A stretch of DNA of 59,255 bases, taken from contig DSEO01000261.1 of NCBI GenBank assembly GCA_011056635.1, forward strand, positions 1-59,255, given 5' to 3'. Origin of the DNA: Bacteroides sp. Lineage in GTDB: Bacteria; Bacteroidota; Bacteroidia; Bacteroidales; GCA-2748055. Under the pieces are notes generated by a model, which did not search any database, had not been told where the DNA came from, and saw only the letters and a program-made list of their open reading frames with translations. The position numbers and the translations under genes are program-made. Positions within the stretch are counted from its first letter, which is position 1, and every line of letters begins with the position of its first letter. Below, one piece after another: positions 17,642 to 29,933 of this stretch.

Positions 17642-18649
17642 TTATTCAGCCTGAATCAAGAATCGGGCCAGCGAATAAATATCCGGGAAAAATTTCTCTT
17701 CCCGGTCCGTGATCCATTGCCAGCCATATTCCCCCTGCCGGCCGGTCACCCGGATGGTGGCTCTCCCGGAATGCTTATCGATCCTGTATCCCAGGCGCTC
17801 AAGGGCCGTCCGGGTCCAGTACATCACCAAAGGCTCCTCCCCTTCCAGGCAGATCGTTCCCCGGGGCACGAAATGAGGCATAAATCTGCGTTCTGACGGG
17901 TCGAAGGTGATATCCGAATCGGCAAAAAGATGCTCAAACACATGCATGATCCCCAGATCCTCCGGCGCACCCTCCACTATTTTACTCCCGTGAATGACCC
18001 AGAATTTATCCGCCCACAGCCAGGCTGTTTCCAGATCGTGGGTGGAAAAGATCACCGATCTGCCATTGTCCCTGAACCGGCCCAGGGTGCGAATCAGTTC
18101 GTATTTGTTGGGAATATCCAAAAAGGCAGTGGGTTCATCCAGTACCATCAGGACTGTCTCCTGGGCCATGGCCCGGGCGATCATTGCCCTGTGCCGCTCG
18201 CCATCACTCAGCTGATCCACCTTCCTGTCGGCAAAATCCTCCATCCCCAGTTCCCCCATCGCTTTCCATACCGCTTCCCTGTCCCGGGCACCCTGCCTGC
18301 CCGCCCATCCGGTGTGGGGCATTCTTCCGAGAGATACCAGTTCCCGGACGGACATGGATGGCATGGCCGGTACCCGGGAGGACACATAACTCACCACGCG
18401 CGCCCGCCTGCGAAGATCAAAGCTGTCTGCAGGTGCACCGAACAGGAGGCACTCCCCTCCCAGCACAGGGAGAAAACCGAGGATCGATCTGAGCAGCGTG
18501 CTTTTCCCGGTCCCGTTCCTTCCCACCAGTGCCACCATTTCGCCCGGCAGCAAGGAAAGATTGATTTCCGACAACAGCACTTTTTCTGGTGCATAGCCGA
18601 TGGCCATGTGTTCCAGGCTGACAATCCGGTTATCTGCAGATGGATCCAT
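17642..18649 (-). CDS. ABC importer ATPase (iron/heme/cobalamin type, FecE-like)
   Basis: ATP-binding subunit of a type II ABC importer. Walker A GRNGTGKST near 45, Q-loop region RARVVSYVSS, signature LSDGERHR, Walker B VLMVLDEPT, and the switch His in STHDLE are all present in the first 240 residues. About 95 extra residues follow (from ERRFMPHFVPRG), longer than E. coli FecE or BtuD; this tail has a mixed alpha/beta look and may be regulatory. The start codon overlaps the permease stop by one base (TGATG), so the two are translationally coupled. The substrate class is inferred from the whole operon. Confidence 0.9.
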   Translation of the reverse strand: MDPSADNRIVSLEHMAIGYAPEKVLLSEINLSLLPGEMVALVGRNGTGKSTLLRSILGFLPVLGGECLLFGAPADSFDLRRRARVVSYVSSRVPAMPSMSVRELVSLGRMPHTGWAGRQGARDREAVWKAMGELGMEDFADRKVDQLSDGERHRAMIARAMAQETVLMVLDEPTAFLDIPNKYELIRTLGRFRDNGRSVIFSTHDLETAWLWADKFWVIHGSKIVEGAPEDLGIMHVFEHLFADSDITFDPSERRFMPHFVPRGTICLEGEEPLVMYWTRTALERLGYRIDKHSGRATIRVTGRQGEYGWQWITDREEKFFPDIYSLARFLIQAE

Positions 18650-19665
18650 CAGAATGAGGCAGTTTTCCGGTTCAGGATCACAAGCCAGATGACCACCGGT
18701 ATCCCGATCAGAGAAGTAACCGCGTTGATGGGTAGCATCCGGTCGGTGCCGGGCAGCTGGGAAACAATGTCACTGAACAGCATGATCACCATACCCGTGA
18801 TCATGGTCGCCGGCAGAAGAATTCTGTGATCTGTCTGGACCAGCAGGAACCTGGTGATGTGGGGGACGGCGATGCCGATGAAGCCGATGGGACCGCAGAA
18901 AGCCGTGATCGTTCCAGCCAGGATGCTGGTAGTGGCAAAAATGATGATCCTGGACCTTCTCACCCGGATCCCCATGCTCATGGCATACTCTTCCCCGAGC
19001 ATCATTCCGTTCAGCATCTTCGGGTAAAAAAGCGTGAATACCAGCACGGGGATCACGGCACCGGACATGATCAGCAGCTGGCTGCCGGTAACATTTCCCA
19101 GGCTCCCCATACTCCATATGATGAAGGACTTCAATGCGGAAGCGTTGCTGAAATACTGCATGATGCTGATGATCGCATTGAGCCCGCTGGAGAACATGAT
19201 CCCCAGGATCAGGATGGTCATCACATCCCTGATCCGGAATGAGACGACCAGAAGCAGGACCATCACCAGTCCCGCCCCCACCCAGGAAGACAGCGCCAGT
19301 CCCCACCCTGCCACCATGCCGCCTGCACCCACGCTCATCACTACCACAGCAGCCCCGAAACTGGCCCCCGAGCTGATTCCCAGCACATAGGGACCGGCCA
19401 GGGGGTTCCTGAACAGGGTCTGCATCTGGAGACCGCAAACAGGCAGTGCCGCACCTGCCAGCAGTGCGGTGACAAGCCTGGGAAGTCTGAAACTTTTCAG
19501 GATAATGAGCTGTTCATGGGATAAAAGCTGCGTTCCGCGCAGATGTGCCAGCATCTCCGGAAAAGTGATCCTGATGCTTCCCAGTCTGAAATCCAGCAGG
19601 AAAAGTAAGACCAGAAGCAGGACCAGCAGCACGAAGATCAGCGGGCTTCTGGAAGGGGACTTCAC
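18649..19665 (-). CDS. ABC importer permease, FecCD/BtuC family
   Basis: Inner-membrane permease of a type II importer, 338 residues with about ten hydrophobic helices. Family motifs are clear: LPRLVTALLAGAALPVCGLQMQTLFRNPLAGPYVLGISSGA, then GAGLVMVLLLV, and the C-terminal FCGPIGFIGIAVPHITR loop that contacts the ATPase. Dimers of such permeases move chelated iron, heme or vitamin B12. It lies 3 bases after the 90-residue helical protein gene and directly before the ATPase gene. Confidence 0.93.
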   Translation of the reverse strand: MKSPSRSPLIFVLLVLLLVLLFLLDFRLGSIRITFPEMLAHLRGTQLLSHEQLIILKSFRLPRLVTALLAGAALPVCGLQMQTLFRNPLAGPYVLGISSGASFGAAVVVMSVGAGGMVAGWGLALSSWVGAGLVMVLLLVVSFRIRDVMTILILGIMFSSGLNAIISIMQYFSNASALKSFIIWSMGSLGNVTGSQLLIMSGAVIPVLVFTLFYPKMLNGMMLGEEYAMSMGIRVRRSRIIIFATTSILAGTITAFCGPIGFIGIAVPHITRFLLVQTDHRILLPATMITGMVIMLFSDIVSQLPGTDRMLPINAVTSLIGIPVVIWLVILNRKTASF

Positions 19666-19668
19666 CGT

Positions 19669-19941
19669 TTATTTTTTAAGTTCCTCCACCACCTCTGCCA
19701 TCTTCAGCAGGTCCAGCTGAACCTGCTTGTAATGCGCTTTCAGGGATTCCGACTCGGCATCACTCTCCGGATGATTCGTCCTGAGGATCAGATCATTTCG
19801 CAGGAACACGATTTTTTTGATGACCTCGTCAAATCTATCCTCGGACAGATCTTCAGAATGGTGTCTGTATGCAAAGCACTCCCTTAAAAGTTCAAATGCA
19901 ATCTTGTTGATGTCTTTTTTCAGAAGTCGGATGCTGGCCAT
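19669..19941 (-). CDS. Small helical protein inside the importer operon
   Basis: 90 residues from ATG 19941 (MASIRLLKKDINKI), soluble, with charged heptads suggesting two or three helices (AFELLRECFAY, EVIKKIVFLRNDLI, QVQLDLLKMAEVVEELKK). Not assigned to a family with certainty. An upstream in-frame start at 19965 would add 8 residues. It sits between the binding-protein and permease genes with gaps of 33 and 3 bases, so it is expressed with them; an accessory role in the importer is only inferred from position. Confidence 0.65.
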   Translation of the reverse strand: MASIRLLKKDINKIAFELLRECFAYRHHSEDLSEDRFDEVIKKIVFLRNDLILRTNHPESDAESESLKAHYKQVQLDLLKMAEVVEELKK

Positions 19942-19974
19942 GGATCGCTGCGTTGAGTTTCTCAAATGTAACGA

Positions 19975-21210
19975 TTATTTTAATTTCCTGTAATAGATGA
20001 AGTGATGATCTTCCATCAGTCCGGGATGAAAGATTTTGATCAGATCGGCCAGGACAAGGTGTGGACTGACAATGCCGGATTCCCAGTAATCGTTCCCTCC
20101 CGAGTGACTGGTCCGGGCATTGTGATTGAACACATTTCCCAGTCTGACCACCTCCAGAGCGCTGAAACGCCCGTCTGACCTGACAAGGTCTTCCAGGCTA
20201 TCCGCAGTTCCCGGATTGATCCATACATCGGCCCTCACCGCCCTGGAAAAGACTGCTTCCAGATCCAGGGGTATGGCCTGGGAAGACTCTGTATCATTCC
20301 AGAGAAAGGTTCCCCCCGCATCCTCGATCAGTCTGGCGGCAAAGCTGTTCCCTCCTGCCATGTACCAGGTATCCTTCCAGGGTAATCCAGTGAGCACAAG
20401 AGGTTTGTTTTCCAAATCCGCAGTCAATTCCGCCAGGGCCCGGTAAGCAGAATCGATCTTTTGAAACCGGATCATCGCTTCGGATTCCTTCTGAAAAAAA
20501 AGCGCGAAAAACCTGATCCATTCAGCCCTGCCGAGGGGATGGTCTTCCAGGTAATCTCCACAGAATACCACCGGAATTCCCATCCTGGTCAGTCTGTTTG
20601 AAATTTCCCTGATCCTGTCTTCCACGCCGTAAAGAAAAAAAACATCCGGTTTCAGGGCAATGATCCTTTCATAGTTCAGGGCCTGGTCATGACCCACATC
20701 GATGACCGCTCCGTCGCGGATCCGCTCATTCATCCTTGGGTCATAGATCAGCTCCGCACCCGAAATCCCCCTGATCTTTTCCGATTCACCCAGGGCTTCC
20801 ACGAAAGCGAGGTGGGTGGTTGAAAAAGTGATCACCCGCTGCACGGGTACGGTAATGAAAGGCAGACCGCGCAATGAATCGGGCACCTGTGCGGGATCCT
20901 CCCCGAGGATATACGAGTAGATGATCTGTCTGCTATTCTGCCATGGATCAAATACATGCACCAGGTCAAATCCCCGGTATGCTTCCACGGCAAATCCGGA
21001 GGCATAACGGGTATAGGACATGTCCTGCCTGGCGGGAGCATAGCCGTTACCATCCTCCCCCCTGAAACAGCCAGCCAGTAAACAGAGAAAGGGGATGCAG
21101 GCAGCAAGATACCCGGCCGGCCAGGTCAGGCGGAACGAAAAAAGGCACCGTAAAGTTCGCTGGTGCGGGAAATAAAGTGAGGATCCAGGCTGCAGGTTGA
21201 TGGGTATCAT
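19975..21210 (-). CDS. ABC importer substrate-binding lipoprotein (FecB/BtuF-like)
   Basis: Periplasmic binding protein of the importer, with the two-lobe helical-hinge fold of class III binding proteins. The lipobox CLLAGC (Cys48) follows a hydrophobic stretch; the N-terminus is long because the start overlaps the upstream stop (ATGA), and a later start is possible. Domain marks: RVITFSTTHLAFVEALGESEKIRGIS, then the long helix and IIALKPDVFFLYG, GIPVVFCGDYLEDHPLGRAEW, WYMAGGNSFAARLIEDAGG. Ligand may be heme, ferric siderophore or cobalamin; the sequence does not decide. Confidence 0.87.
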   Translation of the reverse strand: MIPINLQPGSSLYFPHQRTLRCLFSFRLTWPAGYLAACIPFLCLLAGCFRGEDGNGYAPARQDMSYTRYASGFAVEAYRGFDLVHVFDPWQNSRQIIYSYILGEDPAQVPDSLRGLPFITVPVQRVITFSTTHLAFVEALGESEKIRGISGAELIYDPRMNERIRDGAVIDVGHDQALNYERIIALKPDVFFLYGVEDRIREISNRLTRMGIPVVFCGDYLEDHPLGRAEWIRFFALFFQKESEAMIRFQKIDSAYRALAELTADLENKPLVLTGLPWKDTWYMAGGNSFAARLIEDAGGTFLWNDTESSQAIPLDLEAVFSRAVRADVWINPGTADSLEDLVRSDGRFSALEVVRLGNVFNHNARTSHSGGNDYWESGIVSPHLVLADLIKIFHPGLMEDHHFIYYRKLK

Positions 21211-22904
21211 CTTGTCACCACAAATTTCAGATATACAGACTGTCCGTTTGATTCGATTCCCAACAGGTAAAAGCCTGAACCGAGCGACCGGACATCCAGG
21301 GACATCTGTTCCCCGGGCCCAAAACTGCCCGACAAGAAGATACTTCCTGAAAGATCATACACCCTGTAATTGCTCCGCTGAGCCGAAATGTACCGTGGCA
21401 CAATGAATAAAATGTCCTGAACCGGATTGGGGTAGATGTGGTAATACGAGTCTGGATCAAGCCGGGATGTATCCGTGCTGGCAGGATGATAGCCACCGAT
21501 GGTCGTTGCTCCGGAATTCAGGGGATCAAGCCAGGGCTTCAGGGCAGGTCCGTTCTCGCCGTAGTAGTCCCACGCCACATTGAGCCTGGTGTAGTAATCA
21601 TTCCGGTTCAGTGTAGTGTTATAGATCACCCTGTCCTTCTCCTCATCGTACCCGATGGAATCCCCGCAGGAGGCATAACCACCCGTCAGAATACCGATCA
21701 TCCGCTTTTCAGCGTTGAACAGCGGCGACCCGGAGGAGCCCCCTTCCGTGCTTCCCTCGTCCCACTGCCTGATCCACCAGTAGGAGAAGTAGTAATAATC
21801 CCGAAGGTCACCCTGCGGAATATCACTTGCCTTTTCCACAATGGATACAGGCTGGTAGTCTTTGGAAATCTTTTTCACGTCCCCCTCCGGATGGTGGATC
21901 GTGGTGGTCGTGGAAGGCTGGTAATTGTCCAGGTCCCAGCCCGCATAATAAACGTCGAATGAATCGGGCGGGGAAACGGACAACCGGACCAGGCTGAAAT
22001 CGATGCTGTCGCCCACCGCCATGGTATCGCAGCCGGAGATGGACATCGCAGTGGACCCGTCCCCACCGAAACATTCCGGGCTCTCGTAGTTAAATACGAA
22101 TACGGACCGGTCCGCATAGTAGGTCCGGTTGATGCAGTGTTCCGATGTTAACAGGTACGGGATTCCATCATAGGAAGTGTTGTTAACCAGCACACCGGTA
22201 CAGTATTCCCGGGTGGTATAGATCCGCACCACGGATTTTTTATGCAGTTGCCAGCCATCTCCCTCCTCGCAGTTGATATCAATCTCACATGCCTGCGACC
22301 TGCCGAACCGGATGTCCCGTTTCAGTCCGCATGCACCGGTGGAAAGAAATGCATGGGAGATGGTCTCAATGCGGAAGATCCCGTAATCGGACAACCCGTT
22401 GGGAACCTGCATTTCCACGATCAGTTCCTGTCCCGGTATGTGCCCTACGGCAAGTATCCCGGAGGGTTTGTTGTTGCCGGAGGTGAATGCGCCCCGGATA
22501 TGCAACATGTCGGGGTCATACACGAACACCTTAACCCCTTCCTTCAGGTTATAACCATTGAATACCAGTCCCATGGATATGGCCTCCGGGGAAATGAGGT
22601 GTACCCTCCATACCCGCATATCCCCTTCCGGGACCCAGCAACCGTGGATGGAGGGGGACAGGTCCACGGGTCTTTCCACCGCAAAACGCAGCACCTTGGC
22701 ATCTCCTCCATCGTTGGCCATCCGGTTGGCTTCCAGCTCCAACGGATCCAGGGGAGGAAGGGAATAGATAACCGCTGCAGCCTTCAGCGCAGGTTCGAAT
22801 CCAAAAGGTTTGCCAGGATGCTGAAGCTGTGCATTTAGCGTACCATTCCCGCAGACAAACAGTGCCAGTATGATCAGCCGGTACAGGCGTGGGTCAACGC
22901 GCAT
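21207..22904 (-). CDS. Secreted trypsin-like serine protease with T9SS C-terminal domain
   Basis: Extracellular or surface protease. After a signal peptide (IILALFVCGNGTLNA) comes a propeptide-like beta region (about 30-190), then a chymotrypsin-fold domain with the triad in lysyl-endopeptidase-type order: His256 in LLTSEHC, Asp302 in DSIDFSLV, Ser391 in GGSSGSP. Several cysteines suggest disulfides. The last 85 residues form a T9SS sorting domain (YHIYPNPVQDILFI, RVYDLSG, SGFYLLGI, KFVVTR), so the protein should leave the cell by type IX secretion. It is the first gene of the operon; its stop overlaps the binding-protein start. Confidence 0.87.
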   Translation of the reverse strand: MRVDPRLYRLIILALFVCGNGTLNAQLQHPGKPFGFEPALKAAAVIYSLPPLDPLELEANRMANDGGDAKVLRFAVERPVDLSPSIHGCWVPEGDMRVWRVHLISPEAISMGLVFNGYNLKEGVKVFVYDPDMLHIRGAFTSGNNKPSGILAVGHIPGQELIVEMQVPNGLSDYGIFRIETISHAFLSTGACGLKRDIRFGRSQACEIDINCEEGDGWQLHKKSVVRIYTTREYCTGVLVNNTSYDGIPYLLTSEHCINRTYYADRSVFVFNYESPECFGGDGSTAMSISGCDTMAVGDSIDFSLVRLSVSPPDSFDVYYAGWDLDNYQPSTTTTIHHPEGDVKKISKDYQPVSIVEKASDIPQGDLRDYYYFSYWWIRQWDEGSTEGGSSGSPLFNAEKRMIGILTGGYASCGDSIGYDEEKDRVIYNTTLNRNDYYTRLNVAWDYYGENGPALKPWLDPLNSGATTIGGYHPASTDTSRLDPDSYYHIYPNPVQDILFIVPRYISAQRSNYRVYDLSGSIFLSGSFGPGEQMSLDVRSLGSGFYLLGIESNGQSVYLKFVVTR

Positions 22905-23000
22905 CCTTTTTCAGCCAGATAAATATAACAGGGATGAAGATACCATATTCGCCGGAAAATTGAACGACCGGACAGCTATTTCACAGGGAAATATTTTTCC

Positions 23001-23008
23001 TAATTTTG
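23001..23008 (+). promoter_or_regulatory. ligA -7 promoter box
   Basis: TAATTTTG (TAnnTTTG) 17 bases before the ligA ATG. TTTC at 22979-22982 is a weak -33 candidate at 18-base spacing. Confidence 0.5.
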
Positions 23009-23013
23009 CTTAA

Positions 23014-25026
<2,013 letters not shown>

Positions 25027-25045
25027 CCGCTATCATATAAAATTG

Positions 25046-25053
25046 TATTTTTG
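25046..25053 (+). promoter_or_regulatory. -7 promoter box for the DUF6913-like gene and dapA
   Basis: TATTTTTG (TAnnTTTG) 9 bases before the ATG at 25062; the very short distance implies an almost leaderless mRNA if used. No -33 box is seen. Confidence 0.35.
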
Positions 25054-25061
25054 TTCAGATC

Positions 25062-25604
25062 ATGGCAAAGCTCGCAGAATATATCGGCTGGAGGATCCTC
25101 AAGAGGAAGAGAAAGGGGGTGGACAGGGAGGTCCGTGTGCATAATTTCGGCACTGCGAAATCTGCAGCGATCCTCTTCGACACAACCGTGGAGAACTCAT
25201 TTCCGGTCATCCACGAATTCAGGAAATTCATTGACAAGCAAGGGATCCGCTGTTCCGCATTCGGATACGTGCCTGAAAAAGAGATTCCCCAGGAGATGCT
25301 TCTCCGTAAAAATTATTCATTCATTACCCGCAAAGATCTCAACTGGTACCGCAGGCCCAGGGGAGAGGTGACCGAAAATTTTTACAGCTGTGATCCTGAT
25401 ATGCTTATCGATTTTACCTTCCAATCGCTTCTGGAACTGCAGTTCCTGGTACAATTGTCTACCGCCAGGTTTAAGATCGGCTGTTATACCGAACAGGAAA
25501 ACGACTATGACCTGATGATCAATATTACCGGGAAGGAATGTGAAATCGGTTATTTTGCAGAACAGGTCAAACATTATATTTCCATGTTGCATCCGTCAAA
25601 ATAG
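25062..25604 (+). CDS. Conserved hypothetical protein (DUF6913-like)
   Basis: 180-residue soluble protein of unknown function, found in Bacteroidota next to dapA. It has a basic start (ILKRKRKGVDREVRV), an alpha/beta pattern (AAILFDTTVENSFPVIHEF, CSAFGYVPEKEIP, NYSFITRKDLNWY), and a conserved end (DYDLMINITGKECEIGYFAEQVKHY). The C-terminal part recalls the pattern of these neighbours of dapA, hence the label, made from memory. Only 6 bases separate it from dapA, so they are cotranscribed. Confidence 0.75.
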   Translation: MAKLAEYIGWRILKRKRKGVDREVRVHNFGTAKSAAILFDTTVENSFPVIHEFRKFIDKQGIRCSAFGYVPEKEIPQEMLLRKNYSFITRKDLNWYRRPRGEVTENFYSCDPDMLIDFTFQSLLELQFLVQLSTARFKIGCYTEQENDYDLMINITGKECEIGYFAEQVKHYISMLHPSK

Positions 25605-25610
25605 CAGATT

Positions 25611-26510
25611 ATGGCACCGGCAAAACAATTCAGAGGAACGGGCACGGCCATGGTCACCCCTTTCAACCGGGAGGGCGAAGTGGATCATGAAAAGCTGATG
25701 CTTCATACCGACAGGCTGATCAGGAACGGGATCAATTACCTGGTGGTCCTGGGAACAACAGCCGAGACCCCTACCCTGTCCGCGGCAGAAAAAAATGAGG
25801 TTGTCCGGCATGTGGTTGAAGCCGGCGGAGGGAGGGTTCCGGTGATCGTTGGAGCGGGCGGCAATGATACAAGGGCGACCGTGGACCTGGTAAGATCGAT
25901 GGATCTGCGGGGCGTAAACGGATTGCTGAGTGTGGCACCCTATTACAACAAGCCCTCGCAGGAGGGTATTTACCAGCATTTCTCGGCCATAGCAGCCGTA
26001 TCGGAACTGCCCCTGATCTTGTACAACGTGCCCGGGCGTACCGGTTCCAATATTCGTGCTGAAACGGTCCTGCGACTGGCTGCTGATTTCCCTGACAAAA
26101 TAGTGGCTGTCAAGGAAGCATCGGGTGATCTGAACCAGGTCATGGAGATCATCGGGAACCGGCCGGAGGGATTCATGGTGATCTCGGGGGACGATTCCAT
26201 CTCTCTTTCTTTGATCGCTTCAGGTGGTGACGGTGTGATCAGCGTGATCGCCAATGCATACCCGGCACTTTTTTCCACGATGATCGCAGCTGCGCTGGAG
26301 GGAGCCTTCGGTAAGGCTCGTGAATTGCATTACCGGTTATTCCCCATGATGAAAGCGATTTTCAAAGAAGGAAATCCCGCCGGAGTCAAAGCTGCCATGG
26401 AAATCCAGGGCTGGACAGAAAATGTATTGCGATTGCCCCTGATCCCGGTAACGGGAAAATTATATGCGGAGATCAGAGAGCTTGATCGTCAGCTGCATCA
26501 GGGGGGCTAG
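25611..26510 (+). CDS. dapA: 4-hydroxy-tetrahydrodipicolinate synthase
   Basis: Condenses pyruvate with aspartate semialdehyde, first committed step to diaminopimelate and lysine. A 299-residue TIM barrel with [10 protein letters not shown] (the Thr pair at 49-50), [14 protein letters not shown], the catalytic Tyr138 in [11 protein letters not shown], and the Schiff-base Lys168 in AVKEASGD. Starts 6 bases after the DUF6913-like gene; its stop overlaps the convergent secA stop by 4 bases. Confidence 0.96.
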   Translation: MAPAKQFRGTGTAMVTPFNREGEVDHEKLMLHTDRLIRNGINYLVVLGTTAETPTLSAAEKNEVVRHVVEAGGGRVPVIVGAGGNDTRATVDLVRSMDLRGVNGLLSVAPYYNKPSQEGIYQHFSAIAAVSELPLILYNVPGRTGSNIRAETVLRLAADFPDKIVAVKEASGDLNQVMEIIGNRPEGFMVISGDDSISLSLIASGGDGVISVIANAYPALFSTMIAAALEGAFGKARELHYRLFPMMKAIFKEGNPAGVKAAMEIQGWTENVLRLPLIPVTGKLYAEIRELDRQLHQGG

Positions 26511-29500
26511 CTCATCCCGGGCCTTCCGTGACAATTCTTGTATTTTTTGCCGCTGCCACAGGGACAGGGATCATTGCGCCCAATCTTCTTCTCCACCCGG
26601 ACAGGCTGTTGCGCCCGTGTGCGCCCATCCTTGCCCGGTCCGCCTCCCGAAGGATCATTGTACCTGGGCATATCATCCTTGTTGGCTTCGAATTTGCTCA
26701 GGTCCATTCTTTTCGGAGCCTCCGCCTTCCGGACACTTTCGGGATCACGCAGCGGAATGTGGGCCTTCATCAGGGTGGAGACCACATCCCGGTTGATCTT
26801 GTCGATCATGGCCGTGAACAGTTCAAATGCCTCGAACTTGTAGATCAGCAAGGGATCTTTCTGTTCATAGGCAGCATTCCTGACCGATTGTCTCAGCTCA
26901 TCCAGTTCGCGGAGGTGTTCCTGCCACGACTGGTCAATGCTCACCAGGATGATGCTTTTCTCGTAGGAACGTACCAGCTCTTTCCCTTTTGAATTGTAAC
27001 ATTTCTCCAGGTTCGTCAGGACCTGGAATACCCGGGTCCCGTCCGACACAGGTACCACGATGTTCTCGTAAACCTGGCGCTGGTGTTCGTACACCTGGTT
27101 GATCACCGGCATGGCCTGATCGGAAATGCTTTCCTGTTTCCTCCGGTAAGTTTCCAGCAGGATCTGGTAGATTTTCTCCACCAGGTCGTTTCCGTCCATC
27201 TTTTTGAATTCCACTTCCGAAACAGGGGACTCAATGGAAAAGAACCGGATCAGCTCCAGCTTATACCCGTCAAAATCACCGCTCTGGTGATAGGTATTAA
27301 CGATACTCTCGGTCACGTCGTACATCATATTGGCGATATCCAGCCCGATGCGTTCTCCGAAAAGTGCGTGACGTCTTCTTTTGTATATCACTTCCCGCTG
27401 GGCATTCATCACATCATCATACTCCAACAGGTTCTTCCTGATACCGAAATTGTTCTCCTCCACTTTTTTCTGGGCGCGCTCAATGGATTTGGTGATCATG
27501 GAATGCTGGATCACCTCCCCCTCCTTCAATCCCAGTTTGTCCATCATTCCCGCAATCCGCTCCGATCCGAAGAGTCGCATCAGATCATCTTCAAGCGATA
27601 CGTAAAACTGCGACGAACCCGGGTCTCCCTGCCTTCCCGATCGTCCCCGCAACTGCCTGTCCACCCGCCGTGATTCATGCCGTTCGGTCCCTATAATGGC
27701 GAGTCCGCCCGCTTCTCTCACCTCCGGCGTCAGTTTGATGTCGGTCCCCCGACCTGCCATATTGGTGGCGATGGTGACCGTACCCGGCTTCCCCGCCTGG
27801 GCTACCACCTCGGCTTCGCGCTGGTGGAGCTTGGCATTCAGTACATTATGATTTATCTTTCTGATTTTAAGCATCTTAGACAGCAGCTCTGAAACCTCCA
27901 CCGTGGTGGTACCCACCAGTGCGGGCCTCCCCTGTTTGTTCAACCGGACCAGTTCATCGATCACTGCATTGTATTTCTCCCGCTTTGTCTTGTAAACAAG
28001 GTCCTGTCGGTCATCCCGGACCACAGGCCTGTTGGTCGGGATCACCATGACATCCAGCTTGTAGATGTCCCAGAATTCACCGGCCTCCGTCTCGGCCGTC
28101 CCGGTCATTCCCGCCAGCTTGTGGTACATCCTGAAGTAATTCTGCAGGGTAATGGTGGCCCAGGTCTGTGTGGCTGCCTCCACCTTCACATTTTCCTTCG
28201 CCTCGATGGCCTGGTGCAATCCGTCGCTGTACCTCCGGCCTTCCATGATCCTTCCGGTCTGTTCATCCACGATCTTCACCTTGTTGTCGATGACCACATA
28301 TTCCACCTCTTTTTCAAACATGGTATATGCCTTCAGGAGCTGGTTCACCGTATGGATCCGTTCCGACTTGACCGCATAATCCTGGAGCATTTTGTCCTTG
28401 ACCTCCAGCTTTTTCTTATCGGGCATATCGGATTTTTCGATCTCCGCCACCTCACTCCCGATATCAGGGAGGATAAAAAAGCTGGGGTCATCCGAGTCGC
28501 TGGTGATCAGGTCAATACCCTGTTCCGTAAGCTCTACGGAATTGAGCTTCTCTTCAATGATGAAGAAAAGATCGTCCGTAACCAGATGCATGTGCTTGGA
28601 CTGCTCCTGCATGTAGTGGTTTTCGGTCTTCTGCATCAGGATCTTGTTCCCCTCTTCGCTGAGCAGCTTGATCAGGGGTTTGTATTTGGGTAATCCTTTG
28701 TGTGCCTGCAACAGTTTGAATCCTGCCTTCTCCGTATCGCCTTCGCTCAGCAGTTTGCGTGCTTCCGAGAAGATGCTATTGATCAGCTGCCGCTGGGCGT
28801 TTAACAGCCTTTCCACTTTGGGCTTGTATGCATCGAATTCGTGATGCTCCCCCTTGGGAACGGGACCGGAGATGATCAGCGGGGTCCTGGCATCGTCGAT
28901 CAGTACTGAATCCACCTCATCCACGATGGCATAATTGTGTTTCCGTTGCACCAGTTCGGCGGGACTGTGCGCCATGTTATCACGCAGGTAGTCGAAACCG
29001 AATTCGTTGTTGGTCCCGAAGGTCACATCACAGCCGTATGCTTTTCTCCGGGCCTCGGAATTGGGTTGATGCTTGTCAATGCAATCCACCGTCAGACCGT
29101 GAAATTCGTAAATCGGCCCCATCCATTCCGAGTCGCGTTTGGCCAGGTAATCGTTTACCGTCACCATATGCACACCTTTGCCTGTGAGGGCATTCAAAAA
29201 TACGGGCAGTGTGGCCACCACGGTTTTCCCTTCGCCCGTTGCCATTTCTGCGATCTTTCCTGTATGCAGGGCAACTCCGCCGATAAGCTGCACGTCATAA
29301 TGCACCATATCCCAGGTAATCTCGTTGCCTCCGGCCATCCAGCGGTTTTTCCAGTAAGCCTTATCGCCCTTTATCTCTATGGACTCCCTGGAGGCTGCCA
29401 GTGTGCGGTCGTATTCAAGAGCGGTTACTTCAATCACTTCGTTTTCCTTGAACCTTCTGGCCGTATCCTTGATGATGGCGAAAGCTTCCGGAAGTATCTC

Positions 29501-29818
29501 GTCCAGTATCTCTTCGTATTTGTCGTCGATCGCGGCTTCCAGTTTGTCGATTTCCTGATAGGCGGACTCCTTCTCCGAAACATCGACATCGGGATCTTCA
29601 GCTTTCTCCTTCAAATTTTGAAGGGTTGATTCTTCTTCAGCCACATATTCCCGCACCCGCTTCTTCAGATGGGCCGATCTTTCACGAAGCGCATCATTGC
29701 TGAGCCCCTGAACAGATTCATATGCCTCCCTGATCTTTCCCACATAGGGCATCACTTCACGCATGTCCCTGTCTGCCTTGTTCCCTAAAAACCTGGATAC
29801 TACCTTACCGAAATCCAT
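26507..29818 (-). CDS. secA: Preprotein translocase ATPase SecA
   Basis: Motor of the Sec pathway, pushing unfolded preproteins through SecYEG. From ATG 29818 ([12 protein letters not shown]) the product has 1103 residues, longer than the E. coli protein because of insertions typical for Bacteroidota (notably about 320-420). Walker A region [44 protein letters not shown], and [16 protein letters not shown] are visible. The C-terminus has the zinc-binding SecB-interaction motif [15 protein letters not shown] longer frame from 29866 would add 16 residues and is not supported by the family start. Confidence 0.97.
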   Translation of the reverse strand: MDFGKVVSRFLGNKADRDMREVMPYVGKIREAYESVQGLSNDALRERSAHLKKRVREYVAEEESTLQNLKEKAEDPDVDVSEKESAYQEIDKLEAAIDDKYEEILDEILPEAFAIIKDTARRFKENEVIEVTALEYDRTLAASRESIEIKGDKAYWKNRWMAGGNEITWDMVHYDVQLIGGVALHTGKIAEMATGEGKTVVATLPVFLNALTGKGVHMVTVNDYLAKRDSEWMGPIYEFHGLTVDCIDKHQPNSEARRKAYGCDVTFGTNNEFGFDYLRDNMAHSPAELVQRKHNYAIVDEVDSVLIDDARTPLIISGPVPKGEHHEFDAYKPKVERLLNAQRQLINSIFSEARKLLSEGDTEKAGFKLLQAHKGLPKYKPLIKLLSEEGNKILMQKTENHYMQEQSKHMHLVTDDLFFIIEEKLNSVELTEQGIDLITSDSDDPSFFILPDIGSEVAEIEKSDMPDKKKLEVKDKMLQDYAVKSERIHTVNQLLKAYTMFEKEVEYVVIDNKVKIVDEQTGRIMEGRRYSDGLHQAIEAKENVKVEAATQTWATITLQNYFRMYHKLAGMTGTAETEAGEFWDIYKLDVMVIPTNRPVVRDDRQDLVYKTKREKYNAVIDELVRLNKQGRPALVGTTTVEVSELLSKMLKIRKINHNVLNAKLHQREAEVVAQAGKPGTVTIATNMAGRGTDIKLTPEVREAGGLAIIGTERHESRRVDRQLRGRSGRQGDPGSSQFYVSLEDDLMRLFGSERIAGMMDKLGLKEGEVIQHSMITKSIERAQKKVEENNFGIRKNLLEYDDVMNAQREVIYKRRRHALFGERIGLDIANMMYDVTESIVNTYHQSGDFDGYKLELIRFFSIESPVSEVEFKKMDGNDLVEKIYQILLETYRRKQESISDQAMPVINQVYEHQRQVYENIVVPVSDGTRVFQVLTNLEKCYNSKGKELVRSYEKSIILVSIDQSWQEHLRELDELRQSVRNAAYEQKDPLLIYKFEAFELFTAMIDKINRDVVSTLMKAHIPLRDPESVRKAEAPKRMDLSKFEANKDDMPRYNDPSGGGPGKDGRTRAQQPVRVEKKIGRNDPCPCGSGKKYKNCHGRPGMS

Positions 29819-29861
29819 GATCTGATCTCTTTTATTGAAGCAAATTTCTTCCTTTAAAAAG

Positions 29862-29869
29862 GACAAATT
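29862..29869 (-). promoter_or_regulatory. secA -7 promoter box
   Basis: Minus-strand TAAATTTG (TAnnTTTG) about 45 bases before the secA start. No good -33 box. The 115-base gap to icd otherwise shows nothing. Confidence 0.4.
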
Positions 29870-29933
29870 TACTCTTTTTATTCGTCATAACCACCCCTGC
29901 TTCGCCGACTCCTTGCCGGCTTCCACCCGTATT

